Shown here one piece after another: positions 24,458 through 32,826 of a DNA stretch of 37,680 bases (position 1 is its first letter; each line of letters starts with the position of its first letter). Origin of the DNA: Streptomyces aurantiacus JA 4570 (GTDB taxonomy: Bacteria > Actinomycetota > Actinomycetes > Streptomycetales > Streptomycetaceae); assembly GCF_000414115.1 (NCBI RefSeq), contig NZ_AOPZ01000497.1, forward strand, positions 1 through 37,680, in the 5' to 3' direction. The notes below the pieces were generated by a model. It did not search any database. It was not told the DNA's origin and saw only the letters and a list, made by a program, of their open reading frames with translations. The position numbers were made by a program, and so were the translations under genes.

Positions 24458-24519
24458 TTGCTAGCGTGGCCCGACGAGCCGGTGGGGGCCGGCGACGGGG
24501 ACGGGGGAGTGGGCGACTG

Positions 24520-27500
24520 ATGGGGCGTCGTGAGAAGCCGCTGGAACCGTCGGCGGGCCCGGTGCAGCGGTTCGCGTACGAGCTGCGCAAGTTCCGCGCG
24601 GAGGCGGGTGGCCCGACGTACCGGACGCTCGCAGGGCGCGTCCCGTACTCCGCGCCCACGCTGTCGGCCGCCGCCGCGGGCGAACGCCTCCCGTCGCTGC
24701 CGGTGCTCCTCGCCTACGTGGAGGCGTGCGGCGGGGGCGCCGAGGAGGCGGCGGAGTGGGAGCGGCGCTGGTACGAGACGCTGGCCGCCGTCGAACCGGC
24801 CCCCGACGGGGGCGAGTCCCCGTACCCGGGCCTGGCCCGCTTCGGCCCCGGCGACCGTGCCCGCTACCACGGCCGCGACGACCTGATCGCCGAACTCCTC
24901 GCCCTCACCGCCCGCCGCCGCGTCACCGCCGTTGTCGGCGCGTCGGGCAGCGGCAAGTCGTCGCTCCTGCGGGCGGGGCTGGTGCCGGCGCTGCGGGAAC
25001 GGGGCGCTGAGCGGGCGGACGGGGGAGAGGCGGCGCGGCTCGCCGCGATCCGGATCCTCACTCCCGGGGAGCGCCCCGCCCGTACGCACCGGGCGCTGTT
25101 CGAGCCGAGCACCGCCGACGGCGACACCCTGCTCGTCGTCGACCAGTTCGAGGAGGTCTTCTCGCTCTGCCACGACCCGGCCGAGCGCGACCGCTTCCTC
25201 GACCTGCTGCTCGCCGCCCGCGACCCCGCCGACCGGCTGCGCGTCGTGCTCGCCGTGCGCGCCGACTTCTACGGCCGGTGCGCCGAGCACGGCCCCCTCG
25301 CCGACGTCCTGCGGGACGCCACGCTCCTCGTCGGCCCCATGCCGCCGCACCGCCTGCGCGAGGCCATCGTCCGCCCGGCCGCGGCCGAACGGCTCGTCGT
25401 GGAGCGGACGCTGACCGCCCGGATCGTGGCCGACGTGGGCGACGAGCCGGGCGGGCTGCCCCTCATGGCGCACGCGCTGCGCGAGGTCTGGCGGCGGCGC
25501 AGCGGCAAGACGCTCACGCTCGCGGCGTACGAGGCGATCGGCGGCGTCCGCGGCGCCATCGCGCACACCGCGGAGGACGTCTTCGGTCGCTTCACGGAAG
25601 CGGAGGCGGCGGTCGCGCGGACTCTGCTGCTCCGCATGGTCGCGCCCGGCGACGGCACGCAGGACACGCGGCGCACCGTCGAGCGCGCCGAGCTGGGCCC
25701 CCACTGTGGTGCAGTACTGGAACGTCTGGTCGCCGCTAGGCTGTTGACCGTCGACGGTACCCACGTCGACGTGGCCCACGAGGCGCTGCTCAGCGCCTGG
25801 CCCCGCCTGCGCGGCTGGATCGAGACGGACCGCGAACGGCTGCGGCTGCACCGCGCGCTCACCGAGGCGGCCCTGATCTGGCGGGACCTGGACCGCGACC
25901 CCGGAGCGCTGTACCGGGGCACGCGCCTTTCAGCCGCCCGCGAGGCGTTCACCGACGCCTCCGAACTCACCACCCTCGAAGCCGAGTTCCTCCAGGCGGC
26001 CGTCGCCGCCCACGACCACCGCGCCCGCATGCGAGCCCGCGCCGTGCGCCGCACCCGCGCCCTCCTGTCCGCGCTCGCGGTCCTGCTGTGCCTCGCGGCG
26101 GTCGCGGGCACGATCGCCTGGCAGCAGAACCGCGCCGGCGACCTCCGCGCCGCCGAGGCCCAGGGCCGCCGCATCGCAGGCATCGCCCAGACCCTGCGCG
26201 TGACGGACCCCCGCACCGCGATGCGCCTGGGCGTCGCGGCCTGGCGGATCGCTGACCTGCCGGAGACGCGGGAGGCGGTGCGGACGGCGGGGGTGCAGCG
26301 GGAGGCGGGGACGGCCGCGGGATTCGAGGCGGCGGACGCGATGAACGCGCCCAGTTACCTGAGCCATGACGGTCGCGTGTTGACGGCAGTCGGCCGCGAC
26401 AAGGTGACCTGGTGGGACGCCCGCAGCGGACGGCGGCTCGGGACGGACAACAAGAAGGGCATCTTCAAGGACTACACGGGCGCCAGCCCGGACGGCCGCT
26501 TCATCGCCCTGCACACGGCTCGGGGTTTCGCCATACGGGACGTGCGAGAGGGGCGCACGCTGGGACAGCCCTTCGGGCCGCGCGACTGGCGGAACGCCGA
26601 CGGCGGGTTCGGCCCCGACGGGCGACTGTTCGTCACCCGGACGGAGCTGGGGAGCCGCGTGCTGGTCCAAGTGTGGGACGTGCGCCGGCACCGGCGACTC
26701 GCGCGCGTCACGGGAGACATCACCAGCGACAGCCCGTTTCCCCTCCTGAGCCCCGACGGCCGGCTGCTCGTCACCTGCTCGGAGGACGGGCGGCGCATGA
26801 CCCTCCACACGGTCGGCGACGGACGGGCGCGGCGTGCGCCGTGGCCGCGCAAGGTGCAGAGGCAGGCATGCGGGGCGGAGGAGCGGACCTTCACTCCGGA
26901 CAGCCGTGCTCTCTCCTTCGATGTGGGAGACGGCATACGGACGTGGGAGGTGGGGTCCGGGCAGGAGCGCCCACGGCTCGATGTGCCCGACGTCGGCGAG
27001 TGGCAGGGGGACTACAGCGAGGACGGCACCTGGGCAGTCACCACTGGTGCGCGCGAGCTCGCGCTCTGGCGCCTGACGACGCCCGGCGCGCCGCTGATGA
27101 GGTACACCCTCCCTGAAGGGACGGTCGGTACGGCCCGACTCGACACCGCGAGCGGCATGCTCCGGTACCAGGCGTCCGGCACGGTGGTCCGCAGCATCGA
27201 TGTGCGCGACGCGCTGGCGAGCAGGCGTGGCGGGGGGCCGCTTGCCGGCGCCGGGTTCAGCCCGGACGGTCGCACCCTCGCGGTCGCTCGGCGTGACCGA
27301 GAGGGGCAGGAGGTTCAGCTCCGCGACGCCCGCGACGGACGGCTGCGGGCCCGGCTGCCGGGCCGCGTGTGCCGGGACTGCGTTACTCCGCTCCTGGGGT
27401 TCTCGCCGAGCGGCGGGACTCTCGCGTACACGGCGGGTGTCGGAGAGGAGCAGGGGGCGCCCGTCGGAACGATAGTGCGCCGGTGGAGTGTGGGTGAACG

Positions 27501-28260
27501 CCGCCCGCGGGCGAGTGAGTTCGTGCCGTCGATGGTGGAAGACCTCGTGGTGCCCTCCGACAAGGCCCCCCTTGTCACCTTCGGCTCACCAGCCTCCGAC
27601 TCACCCGCCCAGGTGCAGGACAACGACGCACCGGAGCTCGATATCTGGAAGGTCGGTGAGCGTGCGGGCTCCCGGGAACTGCGCCGGCCGATGGGCACTC
27701 ATGGGGCCACGCTGTCTCCGGACGGCCGGACCGTCCTCGCCTGGAACGGCCAGCTGACCGACATCCGGACGGGGCGCTCGACGAGGGTCCTGCGTGGCGA
27801 GGGCGACCTCCGGCAAGTGGCCTTCAGCCCGGACGGCCGCTTTCTCGCCGTGAGCGACAGCGACGGCAGGGTCGCGTTGTGGAACGCGCGCGGCACCCGC
27901 CGCTTGGGGGTGCTGGCCACCGGTTCGCCCGCGGCGGTCCCGGAGGAGTCGGTCGCCCTCGCCTTCTCCCCGGACGGCCGCCACCTCGCCCTCGGCCAGA
28001 CGGACGGCACCGTCCGCCTCTGGGAGACCGACACCCCCCGCCTCACCGGCGCCGCATACCCCGGCACCGACGGTCCCGTCCTCGCCCTCGGCTTCGCCGG
28101 GGGCGCACTGCGGGTGGCGACGCCGCGAACCGCCACGCGCAGCCTCCCCCTGGCGCCGGGGCGGGCGGCAGCCGCCGCGTGCCGGCGCGCGGACGGGGGG
28201 CTCACTCGCGCGGAATGGCGGGCCTACGTGCCGGCTCTCCCGTTCCGTAAGACCTGTTGA
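24520..28260 (+). CDS. HTH-nSTAND1 NTPase-WD40 signalling protein
   Basis: A 1246-aa multidomain protein. Residues about 15-75 form an XRE-like helix-turn-helix (FAYELRKFRAEAG...YRTLAGRV...LPVLLAYVEACG). The NTPase follows after YPGLARFGPGDRARYHGRDD: Walker A GASGSGKSS (140-148), Walker B TLLVVDQFEEVF (203-214) and a winged-helix region with VDVAHEALLSAWPRL. One transmembrane helix (about 513-535, ALLSALAVLLCLAAVAGTIA) precedes WD40-like beta-propeller repeats from about residue 600, with FSPDGRTLAVA, FSPDGRFLAVSDSDGRVALW and FSPDGRHLALGQTDGTVRLW near the end. It is probably a signal-sensing switch; STAND proteins act in signalling or defence, but no effector domain or partner gene is visible here. 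ATG 24520 follows GGGGGAG. Confidence 0.9.
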   Translation: MGRREKPLEPSAGPVQRFAYELRKFRAEAGGPTYRTLAGRVPYSAPTLSAAAAGERLPSLPVLLAYVEACGGGAEEAAEWERRWYETLAAVEPAPDGGESPYPGLARFGPGDRARYHGRDDLIAELLALTARRRVTAVVGASGSGKSSLLRAGLVPALRERGAERADGGEAARLAAIRILTPGERPARTHRALFEPSTADGDTLLVVDQFEEVFSLCHDPAERDRFLDLLLAARDPADRLRVVLAVRADFYGRCAEHGPLADVLRDATLLVGPMPPHRLREAIVRPAAAERLVVERTLTARIVADVGDEPGGLPLMAHALREVWRRRSGKTLTLAAYEAIGGVRGAIAHTAEDVFGRFTEAEAAVARTLLLRMVAPGDGTQDTRRTVERAELGPHCGAVLERLVAARLLTVDGTHVDVAHEALLSAWPRLRGWIETDRERLRLHRALTEAALIWRDLDRDPGALYRGTRLSAAREAFTDASELTTLEAEFLQAAVAAHDHRARMRARAVRRTRALLSALAVLLCLAAVAGTIAWQQNRAGDLRAAEAQGRRIAGIAQTLRVTDPRTAMRLGVAAWRIADLPETREAVRTAGVQREAGTAAGFEAADAMNAPSYLSHDGRVLTAVGRDKVTWWDARSGRRLGTDNKKGIFKDYTGASPDGRFIALHTARGFAIRDVREGRTLGQPFGPRDWRNADGGFGPDGRLFVTRTELGSRVLVQVWDVRRHRRLARVTGDITSDSPFPLLSPDGRLLVTCSEDGRRMTLHTVGDGRARRAPWPRKVQRQACGAEERTFTPDSRALSFDVGDGIRTWEVGSGQERPRLDVPDVGEWQGDYSEDGTWAVTTGARELALWRLTTPGAPLMRYTLPEGTVGTARLDTASGMLRYQASGTVVRSIDVRDALASRRGGGPLAGAGFSPDGRTLAVARRDREGQEVQLRDARDGRLRARLPGRVCRDCVTPLLGFSPSGGTLAYTAGVGEEQGAPVGTIVRRWSVGERRPRASEFVPSMVEDLVVPSDKAPLVTFGSPASDSPAQVQDNDAPELDIWKVGERAGSRELRRPMGTHGATLSPDGRTVLAWNGQLTDIRTGRSTRVLRGEGDLRQVAFSPDGRFLAVSDSDGRVALWNARGTRRLGVLATGSPAAVPEESVALAFSPDGRHLALGQTDGTVRLWETDTPRLTGAAYPGTDGPVLALGFAGGALRVATPRTATRSLPLAPGRAAAAACRRADGGLTRAEWRAYVPALPFRKTC

Positions 28261-28294
28261 GGCTGCCCGTGAGCCGTCCGGGGAGAGGCGGGAC

Positions 28295-29128
28295 CTAGAC
28301 GGTCTCGAACTCCGCCGGGTCCGGGCCGAGGCGGCGGTCCTCGTTCAGGGCGCTGATCGCCGCCATGTCCTCGGGATCGAGCTCGAAGCCGAAGACGTCG
28401 ATGTTCTCCTGGATGCGGGAGGGGGTCACCGACTTGGGGATGACCACGTTCCCGAGCTGGATGTGCCAGCGCAGCACGACCTGCGCGGGCGTGCGCGCGT
28501 GCTTCTGGGCGATGGCGACGATCGCCGGGACCTCCAGGAGGCCCTTGCCCTGGCCGAGCGGCGACCACGCCTCCGTGGTGATGCCCTGCTGCGCGTGATA
28601 CTCGCGCGAGGCGCGCTGCTGGAGGTGCGGGTGCAGCTCGATCTGGTTGACGGCCGGGATCACCGACGTGGCGTCGATGAGGCGCTCCAGGTGCTCCGGA
28701 AGGAAATTGGAGACACCGATCGACTTGGCGCGGCCGTCGGCGAGGATCTTCTCGAACGCCTTGTACGTGTCGACGTACACGCCCTTGGCCGGCATCGGCC
28801 AGTGGATCAGGTACAGATCGACATAGTCCAGGCCCAGCTTGTCCAGGGAGGTGTCGAACGCGCGGAGCGTCGCGTCGTACCCCTGCTCGCTGTTCCAGAG
28901 CTTCGTCGTGACGAAGAGCTTCTCGCGGGCGATGCCGGACTTGGCGATGGCCTTGCCGGTGCCCTCTTCGTTCGCGTAGACGGCAGCCGTGTCGATGCTG
29001 CGGTACCCGGACTCCAGCGCCGTCGCGACGGCCTGCTCCGCCTCGTCGTCCGGCACCTGCCAGACGCCGAAGCCGAGCTGCGGCATCTCGATGCCGTTGT
29101 TCAGGATGATCGGGGGGACCTTGCTCAC
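28295..29128 (-). CDS. Aldo/keto reductase (2,5-diketo-D-gluconate reductase type)
   Basis: A 277-aa NADPH-dependent carbonyl reductase of the AKR5-like group. The full tetrad is seen: Asp46 and Tyr51 (SIDTAAVYANEEG), Lys76 (TTKLWNSEQG) and His109 (DLYLIHWPMP). VIPKSVTPSRIQENIDVF is the cofactor-binding end. The GTG start (29126-29128) is preceded by AAGGATCGAGAG. It ends 34 bp from the convergent nSTAND gene with no clear terminator between them. It reads away from the pqq operon, so sugar-acid metabolism is a tempting but unproved link. Confidence 0.92.
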   Translation of the reverse strand: MSKVPPIILNNGIEMPQLGFGVWQVPDDEAEQAVATALESGYRSIDTAAVYANEEGTGKAIAKSGIAREKLFVTTKLWNSEQGYDATLRAFDTSLDKLGLDYVDLYLIHWPMPAKGVYVDTYKAFEKILADGRAKSIGVSNFLPEHLERLIDATSVIPAVNQIELHPHLQQRASREYHAQQGITTEAWSPLGQGKGLLEVPAIVAIAQKHARTPAQVVLRWHIQLGNVVIPKSVTPSRIQENIDVFGFELDPEDMAAISALNEDRRLGPDPAEFETV

Positions 29129-29455
29129 GAGCTCTCGATCCTTATACGTCGTCGGGTGGTACTTCCATGGTCAACGCTCAGGGGCCGTGCCGCATTCCTG
29201 GCGTGGCGTCACCGGGGATCGCCGGGCGTCACCGGTGAATCCTGGCGTGGCGTTCCCGGCGCGCGGGCCCCTGAGAATGGCTAGATATAGCTCCGACCTC
29301 ATCGGTCCGAACCATTGACCGCGTCTCGTCATGCCGCAACTCTGTTGCACGTCACTGAACGCAGGCCATCCATGTGAACACCCTACGCACATGGACGGCG
29401 ATGTGTCCCAGTGGCTCCTGAACCCCCACTTTTCAGGAAGGATAGGAACCCCCGC
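29129..29455. promoter_or_regulatory. 327-bp divergent control region between the AKR gene and pqqA
   Basis: It contains two 14-bp direct copies of TCCTGGCGTGGCGT (29196-29209, 29240-29253), two copies of GCGTCACCGG between them, and an 8-bp inverted repeat TCCATGTG-N11-CACATGGA at 29369-29395. That dyad is 61 bp before pqqA and is a plausible operator. No confident -10/-35 pair was found. Confidence 0.55.
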
Positions 29456-29470
29456 ATGAACGTTCATGAG
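29449..29470. promoter_or_regulatory. Palindrome over the pqqA start codon
   Basis: CATGAACGTTCATG (29455-29468) is a perfect 14-bp palindrome containing the pqqA ATG (29456-29458). As RNA it can fold on itself or dimerise; as DNA it can seat a dimeric protein. A ribosome site (GGAAGGA, 29436-29442) lies 13 bases upstream. Confidence 0.55.
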
Positions 29471-29614
29471 AAGGAAACGTCGGAGGTCACCGCTGTGTCC
29501 TCGGCGGCTTCGACCGCTTCGGCCTCCCTCGGCGCCCCGGCCTGGCAGACCCCCGAGTACACGGTCGTCGAGACCTCGCTCGAGGTCACGGCTTACCGCC
29601 TCGCCGACCGGTAA
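29456..29614 (+). CDS. pqqA: PQQ precursor peptide PqqA
   Basis: A 52-aa ribosomal precursor of the redox cofactor pyrroloquinoline quinone. The C-terminal 23 residues (WQTPEYTVVETSLEVTAYR...) fit PqqA, and Glu43-x3-Tyr47 (EVTAY) are the two residues fused into PQQ. The first 29 residues are an extra Ser/Ala/Thr-rich leader not found in typical 22-24-aa PqqA peptides. The position, 9 bp before pqqB, settles the identity. ATG 29456 lies in a palindrome and has GGAAGGA upstream at long spacing. An earlier start is unlikely because the upstream sequence looks non-coding. Confidence 0.9.
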   Translation: MNVHEKETSEVTAVSSAASTASASLGAPAWQTPEYTVVETSLEVTAYRLADR

Positions 29615-29623
29615 ACCCGCCCG

Positions 29624-30535
29624 ATGCTGCTGCAGGTGCTCGGCACCGCGGCGGGCGGCGGACTCCCCCAGTGGAACTGCGCGTGCCCCGGCTGTGCCGG
29701 GGCACGCGCCCACCCGGAACGCCGCCGCCGGCACGCCTCGCTCGCCCTTCGCGCGGGCCCGGGCCACTGGTACGTCGTCAACGCCACCCCCGACATCGGC
29801 GAGCAGATCGAAGCGTGCCCCGATCTGCTGCCCGCCCCCGGGCCCGCCGCCGACCCCCGGCTCTCCCCGCTCGCCGGCGTCGTCCTCACCGACGCCGAAC
29901 TCGACCACACCCTCGGCATCGCCCGGCTGCGGGAGGCCCGCGACGGCGTCGACGTCCTCGCCACCGCGCCCGTCGCCGCCGCCGTCCGGGACCGCCTCGG
30001 GCTCGGCGCCGTGCTCGGCCCGTACACGAAGGTGCACTGGCGCGAGCTCACGGGAACGGCCCGGCAACTGAACGACCAGTCAGCAATCAAGGTCGCCGCC
30101 GTGCCGGTTTCGGCCAAACGCCCGCGCTACGCCGCCGACTTGGGCCCGGACGACGCCACCTGGTCCGTCGCCCTCAGCCTGCACGACACCGGCACCGGCC
30201 GCACCGTCCTGTACGCACCGGCCCTCGCCGCCTGGACCGATGCCTTCGACAAGGCCGCACGCGAGGCCGACGTCGTGTTCGTCGACGGCACCTTCTGGGA
30301 CGACGAGGAGCCCCGGCGGGCCGGGTTCAGCGCCAAGTCCGCGACCGGCATGGGGCACCTGCCGATCACCGGGCCCGGCGGCACCGCGCACCGGCTCGCC
30401 CGACTGCCCGGACGCTGTCTGTACACCCACCTGAACAACACCAACCCCCTCGGCGACCCGGGCGCCGGACAGCACGGGCAACTCGCCGACTGGGGGCTCG
30501 AAGTCGCGCAGGACCGGATGGTGATCGAGCTGTGA
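29624..30535 (+). CDS. pqqB: PQQ biosynthesis hydroxylase PqqB
   Basis: A 303-aa metallo-beta-lactamase-fold enzyme that hydroxylates the tyrosine of the PQQ precursor. Typical signs are VLGTAAGGGLPQWNCACPGC (start, Cys cluster), VVNATPDIGEQI, VVLTDAELDHTLGI in place of the usual HxHxDH, VDGTFWDDEE, GHLPITGPGG and THLNNTNPL. Length and motifs are normal. Its stop overlaps the pqqC start (GTGA at 30532-30535). Confidence 0.94.
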   Translation: MLLQVLGTAAGGGLPQWNCACPGCAGARAHPERRRRHASLALRAGPGHWYVVNATPDIGEQIEACPDLLPAPGPAADPRLSPLAGVVLTDAELDHTLGIARLREARDGVDVLATAPVAAAVRDRLGLGAVLGPYTKVHWRELTGTARQLNDQSAIKVAAVPVSAKRPRYAADLGPDDATWSVALSLHDTGTGRTVLYAPALAAWTDAFDKAAREADVVFVDGTFWDDEEPRRAGFSAKSATGMGHLPITGPGGTAHRLARLPGRCLYTHLNNTNPLGDPGAGQHGQLADWGLEVAQDRMVIEL

Positions 30536-31371
30536 CCGCGACCGTCAAGACCTTCCACACCGACACGGACACCGGGGCAGGGGGCGTCGGGGCGCCCTGG
30601 ACCCCCGACGAGCTCACCGAGCGGCTGCGCGCCGTCTCCGCCGAGCGTTACCACGACCGCCACCCCTTCAACGTACGCATGCACCAGGGCGCCCTGACCC
30701 CGGCCGAGCTGCGCCGCTGGATCGCCAACCGCTTCCACTACCAGCGGCACATCCCCGTCAAGGACGCCCTGATCCTCGCCAAGTTCGACGACCCGGCGCT
30801 GCGCCGGGGCTGGTCGCGGCGGATCAGGGACCACGACGGGGAACGCCCGGGCGAGGGCGGCATCGAGCGGTGGCTGCGGCTCGGCGAGGCCGCGGGCATC
30901 GCGCGCGAGGAGCTGTGGGACACCTCCCGGGTGCTGCCGGGGGTGCGGCTCGCCGTCGACGGATACGTCAACTTCTGCCGCCTGCGCCCCGCCCTCGACG
31001 CCGTCGCGGCCTCGCTCACCGAGCTGTCCGCGCCCGATCTGATGCGCACCCGCATCGCCGCGTTCGAGCGGCACTATCCGTGGATCGACGCCGAGGGCCT
31101 CGCCTACTTCCGGGGCCGGGTCGGGCAGGGCGGCAGGGACGGGCAGGAGGCGCTGGGCCTGGTCCGCGCCTGGGCCCGCACCCGCGAGCAGCAGGAGCGG
31201 GCCGTGGCGGCGCTGGCCTTCAAGTGCGACGTGCTGTGGTCGCTGCTCGACGCGGTCGACGGCGCGGGTCGCGGTGACGGTGCGGGCGGCGGCGACGCTG
31301 CGGGTGGCGGCGACGGTGCCTCGCGCGAGGCGTCCGGGGCCGTCGCGGGGGAGCGGGGCGGCCATGCGTGA
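30532..31371 (+). CDS. pqqC: Pyrroloquinoline-quinone synthase PqqC
   Basis: A 279-aa oxidase that performs the last, cofactor-free eight-electron oxidation to PQQ. Family sequence begins at about residue 20: ERYHDRHPFNVRMHQGALTP, RRWIANRFHYQRHIPVKDALIL, LRRGWSRRIRDHDG and LAFKCDVLWSLLDA. The ends are unusual: a polar leader of about 20 residues and a Gly/Ala/Asp tail with GDGAGGGDAA-type repeats. It starts with GTG overlapping the pqqB stop, and it overlaps pqqD by 8 bp. Confidence 0.94.
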   Translation: MTATVKTFHTDTDTGAGGVGAPWTPDELTERLRAVSAERYHDRHPFNVRMHQGALTPAELRRWIANRFHYQRHIPVKDALILAKFDDPALRRGWSRRIRDHDGERPGEGGIERWLRLGEAAGIAREELWDTSRVLPGVRLAVDGYVNFCRLRPALDAVAASLTELSAPDLMRTRIAAFERHYPWIDAEGLAYFRGRVGQGGRDGQEALGLVRAWARTREQQERAVAALAFKCDVLWSLLDAVDGAGRGDGAGGGDAAGGGDGASREASGAVAGERGGHA

Positions 31372-31651
31372 CACCGCCACCGACGACCGCGTCGGTCTCG
31401 ACTGGCGGCCCGTGCTCGCCCGCTCGGTGATGCTCCGTCACGACCGGGTGCGCGGCGTCGACCTGCTGCTCCTGCCGGAGCGCGTGGTGGTCCTTCGCGG
31501 CGCGGCCGGGAGCATCGTGGCGCTGTGCGACGGCGCGCGCGACGTGGCCGCCATCGTCGCGGAGCTGGCCCGCCGCCACCCGGACGCGCCGGTCGGCACC
31601 GAAGTCCCGGCGTTTCTACGGCAGTTGCGGGCGGAGGGGTGGCTGCGGTGA
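31364..31651 (+). CDS. pqqD: PQQ biosynthesis peptide chaperone PqqD
   Basis: A 95-aa RiPP-recognition element that hands PqqA to PqqE. Residues about 15-95 show the family pattern: RPVLARSVMLRHDRVRGVDL, LLLPERVVVLRGAAGSIVAL and a C-terminal FLRQLRAEGWLR. ATG 31364 follows GGGGGAGCGGGG. It overlaps pqqC (8 bp) and pqqE (GTGA at 31648-31651), so translation is probably coupled. Confidence 0.92.
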   Translation: MRDTATDDRVGLDWRPVLARSVMLRHDRVRGVDLLLLPERVVVLRGAAGSIVALCDGARDVAAIVAELARRHPDAPVGTEVPAFLRQLRAEGWLR

Positions 31652-32826
31652 GCGAAGCCATTGGTACCCCCCAGGCACACGGCGCCCCCGGCGTGCACGG
31701 CGCCCCCGACGCGGGTGCCCGCCGCGCCGCGCCGCCCCCGGCCCCCGAGCCCCCCTGGGCCCTGCTCTGCGAGCTCACCCACGGCTGCCCGCTGCGCTGC
31801 GCCTACTGCTCCAACCCCGTCAAACTGATCGGTCGGTCAGTTGAGCTGACCGCCGACGAATGGTGCGAGGTGCTGCGCCAGGCCGCCGACCTGGGCGTCG
31901 TCCAGACGCATCTGTCGGGCGGCGAGCCGCTGCTGCGCCGCGATCTGCCGCGGATCGTCGCCGCGGCGGACGGGGCGGGCATCCACACCCAGCTCGTCAC
32001 CAGCGGCGTCGGCCTGCACGAGGCGCGGCTCGCCGAGCTGGTCGACGCGGGCCTGCGCAGCGTCCAGCTGTCCGTGCAGCACGCCGACCCCGCACGGGCC
32101 GACCTCATCGCCGGGGCCCGGGCGACCGGCGCGAAGGAGCGCGCCGCCCGCCTGGTCCGCGAGGCCGGGCTGCCGCTCGGCCTGAACGCCGTCCTGCACC
32201 GCGCCAACCTCGACGCCCTGGACGCGCTCGTGGAGCTGGGCCTGGCCTGGGGCGCCGACCGCATCGAGCTGGCCAACACCCAGTTCTACGGCTGGGCGCT
32301 GGAGAACCGCGCCGCGCTGCTTCCCGACCCGGACCAGGTGGCGCGCGCCCGCCTCACCCTGGAGCGCCGGCGGGTCCGGCTCGCCGGGCGCATGGAGCTG
32401 GTCTGGGTCGCGCCGGACTACATCGACGGCACGGCGAAGCCGTGCATGGGCGGCTGGGGCGCGGTGTCCCTGACCGTCGCGCCGGACGGCTCGGTGCTGC
32501 CCTGCCCGGCCGCGGCGGAGCTGCTCGGCGACGACGCCCCGAACGTGCGGGACCACCGGCTCGACTGGATCTGGCGTGAGTCGCCCGCCTTCACCCGCTA
32601 CCGCGGCGAGGACTGGATGCGGGAGCCCTGCCGCTCCTGCGCGCTGCGCGCCGTCGACTTCGGCGGCTGCCGCTGCCAGGCCCACGCCCTGACCGGCGAC
32701 GCCGCCCGCACCGACCCCGCCTGCCACCGCTCGCCCGACCACGGGATCGTCCGCGCCCTGGTCGAGGCCGCGCGCGGGCCCGCCCCGGACCACCCCGGCT
32801 TCGCCTACCGCGAGGGAGGAACATGA
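31648..32826 (+). CDS. pqqE: Radical-SAM PqqA-crosslinking enzyme PqqE
   Basis: A 392-aa radical SAM/SPASM enzyme that forms the Glu-Tyr carbon-carbon bond in PqqA. The CxxxCxxC cluster motif is CPLRCAYC (Cys47, 51, 54), followed by HLSGGEPLLRRDLP and LANTQFYGWALENRAALLP. SPASM cysteines lie in AKPCMGGWGAVS, SVLPCPAAAEL and CRSCALRAVDFGGCRC. The first 36 residues are a Gly/Ala/Pro-rich extension (HGAP repeated). GTG 31648 overlaps the pqqD stop. Its own stop overlaps the GH105 start (ATGA at 32823-32826), coupling cofactor synthesis to a secreted hydrolase. Confidence 0.95.
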   Translation: MSEAIGTPQAHGAPGVHGAPDAGARRAAPPPAPEPPWALLCELTHGCPLRCAYCSNPVKLIGRSVELTADEWCEVLRQAADLGVVQTHLSGGEPLLRRDLPRIVAAADGAGIHTQLVTSGVGLHEARLAELVDAGLRSVQLSVQHADPARADLIAGARATGAKERAARLVREAGLPLGLNAVLHRANLDALDALVELGLAWGADRIELANTQFYGWALENRAALLPDPDQVARARLTLERRRVRLAGRMELVWVAPDYIDGTAKPCMGGWGAVSLTVAPDGSVLPCPAAAELLGDDAPNVRDHRLDWIWRESPAFTRYRGEDWMREPCRSCALRAVDFGGCRCQAHALTGDAARTDPACHRSPDHGIVRALVEAARGPAPDHPGFAYREGGT

